Part shown: one piece after another, positions 54,701-64,000 of the stretch | How positions within the stretch are numbered: position 1 is the first letter of the stretch | How the letters are laid out: each line of letters opens with the position of its first letter | Assembly (NCBI RefSeq): GCF_963675165.1 | Contig: NC_087382.1 | Span: forward strand, 744,001 to 808,000 | Source of the DNA: Halichondria panicea | Taxonomy: Eukaryota > Porifera > Demospongiae > Suberitida > Halichondriidae | Direction: 5' to 3' | Length of the DNA: 64,000 nt | Program-made: the position numbers and the translations under genes | Notes under the pieces: generated by a model | Databases searched by the model: none | Seen by the model: only the letters and a program-made list of their open reading frames with translations | Told to the model about the DNA's origin: nothing

Positions 54701-55410
54701 AGTGGTTTGGTATGACATCACTCACTAATCGACTAGTGCTAGTGGGAGGACGTGATCCAAAAAAAAACACACCCAGCAATCAACTTTCAGTGCTCGAGTC
54801 AGGGGAATGGACTCACCCGTACCCACCAATGAACATTGCTCGTCAATCCTCAACAGCTGTCTCCTTCAACAACCACATAATTGTAGCTGGTGGGCGTGAT
54901 GGTGATGGTCGTATCTCCTCTGTGGAGGTGTTGGACGTGGTATCAAGAAGATGGTACATTGCTCAGTCACTACCTAACTCACGATCAGAACTGAAATCAA
55001 CTCTCATAGGAAACACCCTCTACCTAATGGGAGGGTACGATCACACTGGGCCAACCAAGACAGTGCACCACGTTGACCTCAATGAACTCATTGCCAAAGC
55101 CCTTTCCAACTCGGACACACCCACTCTCTGGCAGACGTTAGAGGAAGTGCCGCTCGAGTTGTCAGCTCCTCTCAGTATTGGGAGGTCACTATTAGCCGTT
55201 GGTGGAGCGAATGACAGAGTCAACCCAAGTTCATCGATCCACCTCTACCAGCCTGACACCAGGAGGTGGTTGAAAGTAGGAGACCTGCCTACTGTACGAT
55301 ACTGCTGCACATGCTCAGTACTTCCTAGTGGAGAGGTTATTGTAGCCGGAGGACAGATAGTAAATAAGATTAAAATCCAAACTGTGGATTTCTTCTCTAT
55401 AAGTTCTTAG
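51750..55410 (+). CDS. unit F: death domain-kelch protein that lost its kinase
   Basis: Exons 51750-52068 (death domain), 53432-53499 (linker) and 54496-55410 (kelch) give about 433 residues. The death domain reads WRNFLLVLEISSDTIDSIGT and EWLKGGERSWEDVVKALSSP. The acceptor of the kinase exon remains at 53333 (TTGACCAAAATG follows), but nearly the whole exon and its donor are deleted. Because both remaining junctions are phase 1, death domain and linker still join in frame. No coiled-coil exon is found. The kelch exon is almost identical to that of unit B, including its 3' flank. A 5' non-coding exon probably ends near 51625 (GTGAGT) and is spliced at the CTACAG before 51745. Expression is not shown. 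Confidence 0.65.
52201..52250. mobile_element. 50-bp palindromic element with 9-bp target duplication
   Basis: A nearly perfect palindrome begins TAGTCTCGAATACCCGCC and ends GGGTATTCGAGACTA. CTCAGCAGC flanks it at 52192-52200 and 52251-52259. Half of a related sequence is at 21088-21117. It is the smallest complete TAGTCTCG-type insertion here. Confidence 0.92.
52532..52911. mobile_element. 380-bp MITE in unit F
   Basis: The ends TACCGTAGAAACTG and CAGTTTCTACGGTA are inverted repeats, extended by GCGCTAATAAT. It lies in the intron between the death-domain and linker exons. No coding sequence. Confidence 0.75.
53500..54480. other. intron of unit F, no exon seen
   Basis: The coiled-coil exon that sits here in unit G was searched for and not found. 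A short inverted repeat near 54375-54445 (GTATCTATGGTTATAGTGTC and its complement) is present. Confidence 0.5.
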
Positions 55411-55615
55411 TTTTTTTCATGTCCTTTGTGTTATAATTATAAATTAATGATACTTTTCTAGCATAATAATTAAAGTTGCAACTGAATTTCGATTGGCAGC
55501 TATTAAAGATTATGCAAAAAACATCAATGGCATTAGTTGGTACATAATTAAATTTCCCGAATAGACAAGAAACCGACAATAATTATACTAATTATGTGAC
55601 AGTCTCATAACAAGT

Positions 55616-56446
55616 TCAGGTCCTTCCTTGCATGGTTGGGGTCTTGTCCGAGGGTAGGGTGGACGCCTTCTCCCAGAATACAAAGTCTATCTCCTCTTCC
55701 GAGTCAGACAGTAAGAGGTGGGGCTCGGGAACTGAGGGGTTAAAGAGTCACATGGTCATAGTCATACTGAGTGGAAGTTTGAGGGCTTAGGAAGTAAGGG
55801 GTGAGAAAATTCAAAGCCAATTGACAGACATTTCCCTGTACACACCTAAACTGTATACATTGAAGCATACCTTGTATACAAGTGCATGTACACACAGACT
55901 AGTAAGCATACTAGGTTCCCATTCTGTGTACTGTACATTCAATAGTACACAGTCGACTCATTGCACTGCATAACTACACATTATACACACGTACCTTGTT
56001 CTTGATGAAGGTTCCTCAGTAGCCCCTGTCCATGGACCCATGTCTTCAGACTGTCCCTCACTGCTTATAGGCTGCTCACCAGACTGGAGGTGGGCTGCAT
56101 GTAAGGGCTGGGTGTCAGGGGAGTTTTTAGTCTCTGATGACAGACCATTTTCCATACTGCTGAGGTCTGTTAGCGTCTGAGTGGCCAGTTTACGCGAGGC
56201 CCCTCTCTTAGCAGTATAGTAGGCCTAAAGGTGTGTGTGTGTGTGTGTGTGGGGGGGGGGTCGTACATGATTTTACATGGCACACCTTCAAATACATTAC
56301 AGGGAAACACACATCATGTGCTGAATAGGACACACTATAGCTGACCTTGATTGACTTTAAGGGACTCTACAAAGTATGACACAAATGCATTTTCCAGCTA
56401 ATGTACTCCGTACCTCCATTCTCAGTGCCTCTTCTTGTCTCCTCAA
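55616..56446 (-). pseudogene. AP1AR-like gene fragment after unit F
   Basis: Exons 56414-56446 (LRRQEEALRME, intact acceptor CTCCTACAG and donor GTACGG), 55995-56224 and 55616-55731. It shares the 8-bp insertion in the last exon with the copy after unit B, so B and F blocks were copied together. The DEEDFDKFLE exon is missing and phases do not match. Confidence 0.6.
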
Positions 56447-56739
56447 CTGTAGGAGAGAGGAAACCATTGAATGATATGAAAACACCACTCACACCAACAC
56501 AGTGTAAAGCAACCAAACAGACACACTCAACCAGAATAACAGAAGCAGCTCGGAATTGTCACCATTGCTTACAAGACTCCATTGCAGTAGGCACTCACTC
56601 ATCTCATGCTATAATGTACTGTACAACACACTGTACACTAACACAGGCTCAGAATTGTCATCTTCCTATGCAGTCTAGAGTCACTCATTGAGTTGCCTGC
56701 CCTTCTCATACCTATACGACGTTGGTTTCCTCAGTGCTT

Positions 56740-57065
56740 GCACCAGTAGACTGTACATGGTCTCTCTCCATGGTCGATCCTGGCTATGTCACTGTGGCCG
56801 CGCCCACAATAGGACTCGGATCAGGTGTCATATACGGCACCTCGCTAATTAGATTCATAAACGTGTGGGCGGGAGTGGGCGAGACACAGGAAGTCATGTG
56901 CAAGTCCTTAGCAACACAAAATCAATGTACACAGCAAAGAGTTAGAAAAGTTTGCTGATTCAGCAATGTTAGATTATTGCATGTGACAGGAAAAAGTGTC
57001 TTGTTGCTGCAAAAGCATGTGATCAGAATGAAGATGCTGCAATAGAGTCTCTGGATTTATCAGTG
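56740..57065. promoter_or_regulatory. probable leader/5' exon region of unit G with death-domain relic
   Basis: The start contains the block TCTCTCTCCATGGTC shared with the regions before other units. At the end, TCTCTGGATTTATCA is followed by GTGAGTACAGAC, a strong splice donor also present before unit F. The coding exon is preceded by TTCCACACTCTACAG. I therefore infer a 5' non-coding exon ending near 57060. No TATA box was assigned. Confidence 0.4.
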
Positions 57066-57650
57066 AGTACAGACACCACTGACACTGTATAATATAGTGT
57101 TGTAGATCCACAGACATTGTAATGTCTCTACTCACAATTAATTGCTTGGAGTTTCATGATAATTATAGATTGTGTACCTAAGACCGCTAATTAATTATAA
57201 GACGACACTTTTCAATTAAAGTCAAATAATTACGAAGCCAGAGGTCGAGGTCGCTCGTTTTAGAGGTTAAAACATTATTTTGAAGACCTGGTGTCGTATA
57301 TTTAGAGGGTCGCATCTAATTGGAGGTGTAGCTCTACCATTATACTTACCTCGATTTCTAGCCGCTTAAGTGGACTACGAGGCTAGGGGGTGTGGCTACA
57401 TTTGCCTCCATTTAGGATACAATATTAAAACATGTCAACGCAGCTGTCGCTACTTTTAGAGGTCAGACAATTACCTAAACTCAACGGTGTCGCATATTTG
57501 GAGGATCGCCTTAATTAGAGGTCTTAGGGTACTCACAATTGTATAAAAGAGGCATATTAATACACACTATCTATTAATGGACTCACTGAATTCTCCGACA
57601 CCAGTCCTGTATAAGCATTCTCTATCTCTATTCCACACTCTACAGAGAAG

Positions 57651-60600
57651 ATGTCTGACTATCTCACAATAGCAGATCTAGGAGATCTCTACATAGCTAC
57701 GTTTGATGCTCGAATCAAGTGGCGAAACTTCTTGCTGGTTCTTAAAATATCCTCGGATACCATCGACAGCATAGGTACGAAATGGCGAGATGATCCTGAT
57801 GACTGCTATCGTGAGGGTTTGAAAGAATGGCTGAAAGGTGGAGAGAGACGCTGGGAAGATGTTGTCAAAGCTTTGTCCAGTCCCATTGTGGGCCACGTTC
57901 ACATAGCCAGAACCATCGAGAGAGATCATCTACAGTCTAGCAACCCTACTGATGTGAAGTCAGAGGGTGAGTACCAATCAAGAATTGCAATGCTTACCGT
58001 AAGCGTTCCAATTATAGAACCAGCCTCGGTTAGGACGCCCTCTTTTATAATGCCCATATACCACAAATAAAATCATTTTTTTGGTACATTGTTTCTAGAA
58101 AAATAATTTTTTTTACTAGTTCTATAATTAGAACGATTACGGTACTTTGTTAATATTTCACTTCCCCACACACACACAATATTCTACACACAGTTGACCA
58201 CAATCACCAGAAGATCAATGAAGATTTGACCATTTTCCTGGACGAGCCACTCGGTAGTGGTGCATTTGGAGCAGTCTTCAAAGGCAGCTACAGAGGTGAT
58301 CCTTGTGCTATCAAACTATTACATCAGGTTGCTATGGAGATGCAGACAAACATTCCCGCCACCAAAAGTAAAGATGCTAGCGATACAATTGATCGTGAGA
58401 GTGATTTTCTCAAGTCGTTCCAGCACCCAAACGTTGTTCAGTTTTTATCGACTGCTCAGCACCCCAAATCAGGTGGTACAATTCTTGTTGTTGAGCTGAT
58501 GGATTGCAATCTGAGATCCTATTTCTCCGGCCTTGATGAAGAGTCCCTCACTAGCGAATGTGAAATTAGCCTCTCCAAAGACATGGCTTGTGGTCTGGCC
58601 TACATTCACAGCAAGCTGATTATCCACCGTGACCTCTGTGGTGATAACGTCTTGCTGAAGCTGACACTGCCAGTGCCTGTTGCAAAGATTTCCGACTTTG
58701 GCATGTCACGGCTATACGATCCCTCCAAGCTCAGCTCCACCCTCACAGCCATTGGTCAGCGTAGAGGATATCTACCTCCCGAGGCCTATCGATTGGAAGA
58801 GGAGAATTACAATAGTAGCCTGGATGTGTTTTCCTTTGGGGTGATTTTGACGCAGATTGTTTGCAAGTTGGAGACAATCAAATCAGCCAAGGATCGATCA
58901 TTCCATGTTGCCCAGATCCCTCACACACACAGGTTGAGGAAGCTTATCGACAGTTGTTTACAAGAAGACATGACGAGGAGACCATCTGCCAGGGACATCT
59001 GTGAGTCTATTAGATACATAGTGCATGATAATTATGTGTTTATATGCTTCTGAAAAATGTGTTGATTTTCCTATTTAACGTTTAATTCTTAAATTAAGAT
59101 GCTTCACTGACAAGAGACTCCGACCGAGTGGAGGCAACAAAGAGGGAGTCAAAGGACACTCAACCAGTCAAGAAGGTGCGTACATGTAGTGTGTGAATGA
59201 GATTCCTAATTCCACAAACAGTAGTACTGTACCTTAGGGTGCTGTTTCATTGTTAAGTTTCGTTACATAATTATTTTTTTAGCGTAAAGATTAATTTTGT
59301 TCTGTAGTACTGTACATAATTTTCCACTGCTACAATAATAATATTCACGCCTGTGTTCTAATTCGAAGATTTCCACCAACGTTCCCCTGTACAGGCACAC
59401 AGGGAACAACAGATTGAGCACAAAGATGCTGAGCTGGTCAGGAGAGACGCCATTATTCAACAGCAAAGACAGGTGAGGCGCAATAGTAGAAGCTTTGATC
59501 CGTTATAATCATACTGTACATTCTAGTGGACTGGTGGGCGTCGCCTCTTAAGCTAATTAAGTGAAAGTGATTAGAGATTAGTGATTTAGTGTGCATACAA
59601 CACAATTATTATAATGTAATGGTTGTAATCGTGCTGTACATTCTGTAGGAGTCACCACTCAAACTATATAGATTTAGTGTGCATACAATTATTGCTACAA
59701 AAAGAACACTAAGTCTTGCTTGTTATAGAAACACTTTCCTAATTACGCTCATTAATTATTCAGGATCCCCCTCCCAGACCTCCCAAACCTCCCCCCAGAC
59801 CTCCACTCACTCTGAAACATAGAAGAGGAAACCACATGTTAATCAACACGGGCAGCTCGGTACAGAGTGTTGTTATCGGTGACACGGTGTATGTTGATGG
59901 AGGTGATGCAGTCGATAATCGTGATGACGGTACAGTGATGAAGCTCGAGCAAGATCAATGGACCAAACTACCAGTGTACACTGCCAAGTTCTTCGCTATG
60001 ACATCGCTCACTAATCGACTAGTACTGGTGGGAGGACGTAATATAAAAAACCAGAAACAAACCGATCAACTGTCTATCTTTGAGTCAGGGGAATGGATTC
60101 ACCCGTACCCACCAATGAACATTGCTCGTGAAACCTCAACAGCTGTCTTCTTCAACAACCACATCATTGTAGCTGGTGGGTATGATGATAAATACAAGCG
60201 TACCTCCTCTGTGGAGGTGTTGGACGTGGCATCAAGAAGATGGTACATTGCTCAGTCACTACCTAACCCGCGATCATCACTGAAATTAACTCTCATAGGA
60301 AACACCCTCTACCTAATGGGAGGGTTCGATCACACTGGGGCAACCAAGACAGTGCACCACGTCGACCTCAATGAACTTATTGCAAAGGCCCGTTCCAACC
60401 TGGACACACCCACTCTCTGGCAGACTTTACAGGAAGTACCACTCATGTGGTCAGCTCCTCTCAGTATTGGGAGGTCACTATTAGCCGTTGGTGGACGGAA
60501 CAACAGACTCAACCCAAGTTCATTGATCCACCTCTACCAGCCTGACACCAGGAGGTGGGTGAAAGTGGGAGACCTGCTTACTGCACGATACTGCTGCACA

Positions 60601-60693
60601 TGCTCAGTACTTCCTAGTGGAGAGGTCATTGTAGCCGGAGGACTGACAAACATTGGTCTCATTAAAACTGTGGAATTTTTGTCAGTAAGTTAA
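57651..60693 (+). CDS. unit G: death domain-kinase-coiled coil-kelch protein
   Basis: Five exons: 57651-57966, 58194-59000, 59099-59175, 59395-59472 and 59764-60693 (phases 1, 1, 0, 0), about 735 residues. Residues about 15-90 are a death domain (WRNFLLVLKISSDTIDSIGT, EWLKGGERRWEDVVKALSSP). Residues about 120-370 are a kinase with GSGAFGAVFKG, AIKLL, IIHRDLCGDN, ISDFGMSRL, LPPEAY and SLDVFSFGV, all catalytic residues present. A short linker and a KD coiled-coil exon (VRRDAIIQQQRQ, shared with B, C and E) lead into a six-bladed kelch propeller after a Pro-rich segment (PPPRPPKPPPRPP). Death domains join signalling complexes by like-like contacts; the propeller probably binds a ligand. This is the only complete copy of this type here. 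Confidence 0.83.
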
Positions 60694-60784
60694 TTGTTAT
60701 GTTTGTTTTGTTGCCTTTTATTTGATTTTTGCAACCTTTTATTTGAAAATAATTTTAGCCAGCTTGTTATATCGCCTACGCATA

Positions 60785-61550
60785 TACCGTACCCTCGCGA
60801 AAATACGCCCACCCTTTTCTGCAAGAAGTCTAGGTAGGGGACTGGCCGTTTAATCACGAACTGCGAGTTTTCATTCGAATATACGCCCACCCGCGGCCTC
60901 AAATCGAGGTTTACACTTTGCTGCTCTAAGACTTATTTATTGTATTTTCACATAGTATGAATATTCCATTGACAACAACAATGTTATAAACTGATGCATG
61001 AGTATGATTAAAGCATGACAAGAGAATGAACATGAAGAAGTGGACTCTTGACTCTATTCGTTGCTTGTCACTTGTGTCGATGTCAGATGTAGCAGAAACT
61101 TCCAAAAGGATGGTAGGTCATACTCCTACAGAGCAGCTATCAGGTACTTTGTTTCAGAAAACCAAGGCAAGGTAACCTGCAAAATTAGCCTGTGTGATAA
61201 CCTTCTTGGACTTTGTGTTTTCTTTTCTCTGCATAATTATAGCAATATAGGTAATAGGACCACTTGTTCCCTGCATATACATCTTCAAGGGCAAACAGAT
61301 CCATACAGAGAAAATTATATGTCTGATCTTGGTCCAGCAAGGAGTATAGTCTTACTAGCTACTACCTAAAACTTCCTTCCTTCACTAAAATTAATAGTCA
61401 ACATGTGGCATTTAGCTACTGTGCATGCTCAAAACTCTTCATTCTGGGTGGGCTTAAAATCGAGTGAAAATACCCTCGTGCAAGAACTTCGAAGCAAAAG
61501 AGGGGATGGGCGTTTATTCAAGATGGGCTTATTTTCGTGAGGGTACGGTA
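60785..61550. mobile_element. 766-bp inverted-repeat element
   Basis: The ends TACCGTACCCTCGCGAAAATA and TATTTTCGTGAGGGTACGGTA are inverted, with further complementarity around TACGCCCA. A 102-codon open frame (61061-61369) inside has no recognised domain. It directly follows unit G. Confidence 0.65.
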
Positions 61551-61653
61551 CAATGTTTGGCCTGGATTGTAAAAGTAGTCATTAAGCTAGAATAATTATG
61601 CAAACAATAATTGGCAGAATAGACCACAAAAACAGACAAAATGTGTGACAGTC

Positions 61654-63193
61654 TCATAACAAGTTCAGGTCCTTGGTTGGGGTCTTATCCGAGGGTAGGG
61701 TGGACGCCTTCTCCCAGAATCCAAAGTCTATCTCCTCTTCCGAGTCAGACAGTGAGGGGTGGGGCTCGGGAACTGAGGGGTTAAAGAGTCACATGGTCAT
61801 AGTCATACTGAGTGGAAGTTTGAGGGCTTAGGAAACAATGATAAAGGGATGCTATGTACTAGTGTACAATATTAACTAAGAGTCTAGAATAATCGTAAGA
61901 GTCAGCCTTTTGCAGTCGGATTAATTTTCACTGCACGCCATCATGTATTACTTACTTACATTATGAATATACTAGAATAGAGTAAGTGATACCTTTTGTG
62001 GAGAGTGAGAGCTGCTGAGCTTTGACACTCTCCAGGAATTTGTCAAAGTCCTCCTCGTCCTGAGTCAGTGTTCTGTAGCCAGGATAAACAACACATGGAC
62101 ACATTCAAACTGGTAGTGTGATGAAGGGTCTGGTACACGTACTGTACAATGTCATGTACAAATATTGTGAGCTAGTGTTCTCAATTGACCGTTTCCCTGT
62201 ACACACCTAAACTGCATACATTGAAGCATACCTGTATACAAGTGCATGTACACACAGACTAGTAAGCATGCTAGGTTCCCATTCTGTGTACTGTACATTC
62301 AATAGTACACAGTCGACTCATTGCACTGCATAACTACACATTATACACACGTACCTTGTTCTTGATGAAGGTTCCTCAGTAGCCCCTGTCCATGGACCCA
62401 TGTCTTCAGACTGTCCCTCACTGCTTATAGGCTGCTCACCAGACTGGAGGTGGGCTGCATGTAAGGGCTGGGTGTCAGGGGAGTTTTTAGTCTCTGATGA
62501 CAGACCCTTTTCCATACTGCTGAGGTCTGTTAGCGTCTGAGTGGCCAGTTTACGTGAGGCCCCTCTCTTAGCAGCATAGTAGGCCTAAAGGTGTGTGTGT
62601 GTGGGAGGGGGTCGTACATGATTGTACATGGCACACCTTCAAATACACTACAGGGAAACACACATCATGTGCTATATATAGCTCACACTGTATGATGACA
62701 AATGTATTTTCCAGCTTTACCTCTTCTTCCATTCTCAGTGCTTCTTCTCTTCTCCTTAGCTGTACGAAAGAGACAGCTATTTAAAGTTCAGTATCGTCTA
62801 ACTTATACTACATGTACACGTATATACCGTGAAAAGAACCAGTCCATTGTGGTCATCCTATAAGCAGGCCACCCTCTACGGTTAACGAGCCCAATTTAGT
62901 CTCCATAGCATGTGTTTGGACCTGTGTTAGCATGCCACCCTCTTTATTACAGCCACTGTTGGTCTACCCAAGGGCCACCACTATACAATAATGTACATGC
63001 ATGTCTACTGAATATAAACAGTCTCTACTGCACCTCATTATCTCTCTCTCTGTCCATTCTCTCTTGTTCTGCCAACAGCTGATCAAAGTTGCCACTCATC
63101 ACATGTTCTCTCTCCTCTTCTGTCACCACCTTTGTACGTTCCCGGAGCTCGTTCTGTGAGGGGTGGAAGGTGTGTGGGGAGGTGTGTGGGTGA

Positions 63194-63238
<45 letters not shown>

Positions 63239-63401
63239 CGTGTGTAAATGTACTATTAACTCCAATTCTCCTGTAAAGTGGACACAACATGAAACTATAA
63301 GACAAAAGGGACTATTTAATATACAGTGTCTACACTAACACTAAAGTGTGTACGCATTATCCACACCATTAAGAATACTGCAGCTACAGTGCGCGCGCGC
63401 G

Positions 63402-63458
<57 letters not shown>

Positions 63459-63522
63459 TACTGGACCTACCGCCCGCTTCTCTGCTGTGACAAGATTCTC
63501 AAACTCAATAGGAGCAGTCGAC
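61654..63522 (-). CDS. AP1AR (gadkin)-like adaptor, most complete copy (5' end outside or unseen)
   Basis: Six - strand exons join in phase: 63471-63522, 63034-63153, 62721-62759, 62355-62584, 61993-62072 and 61654-61772 (about 213 residues). The order of motifs is APIEFENLVTAE, a charged helix (RERTKVVTEEEREHV), REEALRMEEE then AYYAAKRGASRK, DEEDFDKFLESVKAQQ, and acidic-aromatic SEEEIDFGFWE with ending DLNLL. From memory, human AP1AR/gadkin has the same order: IEFENLV, a coiled coil with EEEALYAAQR, and an acidic DDFESCLRNMKSQ segment. Gadkin links AP-1 vesicles to kinesin and Arp2/3; whether that role holds here is unknown. The first coding exon was not found. Confidence 0.6.
62590..62612. 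repeat. short TG/G microsatellite
   Basis: The shortest allele of the tract found in all AP1AR-like copies, in the intron before the large exon. Confidence 0.7.
62785..63030. other. intron of the AP1AR-like gene, nothing else seen
   Basis: Between the LRRREEALRMEEE exon and the upstream helical exon. No further exon or repeat is visible. Confidence 0.5.
63195..63245. repeat. TG microsatellite
   Basis: About 22 TG dinucleotides followed by a few CG-containing variants, in an intron of the AP1AR-like gene. Confidence 0.95.
63390..63457. repeat. GC/AC alternating purine-pyrimidine tract
   Basis: An uninterrupted alternating tract begins with about ten GC dinucleotides and continues as about twenty-two AC dinucleotides. 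Such tracts readily adopt Z-DNA. It lies in an intron only about 15 bp from the exon at 63471. Confidence 0.95.
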
Positions 63523-64000
63523 CTGAGGGATAAGATACGAACATGGTCAGTAACGAATGTAGTCATATGAACACTATTAATTATGTGATGTAGCATGACT
63601 ACTACACTATATAAACTAGCTTCCAGTATTGCTGTATGGAAGTTCACTTTTTATTTGCATGTGTGAACTGACAGCTGGTACTGACAGCTGGTACATGCAT
63701 AGATAGTAGAGGAAGGGGATTGGAAACGGGATCACGTGAGCTTATGCTTGCAATGTAAGGCCTCTGGGACCGTGCGCGTGGCAACCTATGACACCTTGAG
63801 GTGTGATTTTACTGGTTTTGAGGTGAAGAGAAGAAGAAGCAAATGAGAGGATACTAGGTAAGTAAATGTATAAATAGCCCTAAAATTTGTCTTGAGGCAT
63901 GGCTAGGTACAAAATGAAACATTATTACTAGCTAGAAGTCATGTTCACTCTTGGTAGCACACAAAATTTGAAGATTTTACAACACTTAGCTTCTTCTTTT
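63523..64000. other. upstream of the AP1AR-like exons, no further exon found
   Basis: The first exon of the AP1AR-like gene should lie here or beyond the window, but I cannot identify it. The part around 63700-63760 (GGAAGGGGATTGGAAACGGG) resembles short dispersed repeats near 9.2 and 24.5 kb. Confidence 0.4.

Overview
The window reads as nuclear DNA of an animal. Coding regions are split by short GT-AG introns, the proteins are metazoan-type multidomain ones (protein kinase, death domain, kelch propeller, a gadkin/AP1AR-like adaptor), and the spaces between genes are AT-rich and full of small inverted-repeat transposons. No prokaryotic features are present. A demosponge is my best guess, because large tandem families of death-domain kinases fit sponge genomes, but this is inference from memory and not shown by the sequence.

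The core of the window is a tandem array of one modular gene family on the + strand, in seven units. Unit A (8.7-10.2 kb) is a pseudogene with a frameshifted first kinase exon joined to a kelch exon. Unit B (16.1-19.5 kb), unit C (29.0-35.5 kb) and unit E (42.5-48.8 kb) are full seven-exon genes encoding a kinase, a heptad coiled coil and a six-bladed kelch propeller. Unit D (39.2-40.8 kb) is a broken relic of the death-domain kinase type. Unit F (51.7-55.4 kb) has a death domain and kelch but has lost its kinase exon. Unit G (57.7-60.7 kb) is a death domain, kinase, short coiled coil and kelch. Two unrelated N-terminal modules are therefore joined to the same C-terminal propeller. In the kinase-first genes every exon junction is phase 0. 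Between paralogues the kinase exon is nearly constant, while the propeller varies mainly in the loops right after each blade's Gly-Gly and in the loops between blades.

After most units, on the - strand and converging on them, lies a copy or fragment of a second gene resembling the adaptor AP1AR (gadkin). The most complete copy is at 61.65-63.52 kb. Upstream of most units lies a third repeated block on the - strand, holding a decayed piece of death-domain exon and exons of an unidentified protein.

Mobile DNA fills the rest. A large pogo-like transposon (212-7951) carries both a DDE transposase and a Ulp1-like cysteine protease joined to a PHD finger; a deleted sister copy lies at 36.5-39.2 kb. 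Elements beginning TAGYCTCG, from 34 bp to 2 kb long, are flanked by 9-bp target duplications; one of them, carrying a RecQ-helicase relic, sits inside a Crypton-type recombinase relic, itself inside an intron of unit C. There are also a 390-bp foldback element, an approximately 870-bp minisatellite built from 8- and 9-bp units, several MITEs, a LINE fragment and CA/TG microsatellites.

Exon structures were drawn by hand from splice-site consensus, phase agreement and comparison between paralogues; no transcript data were available.
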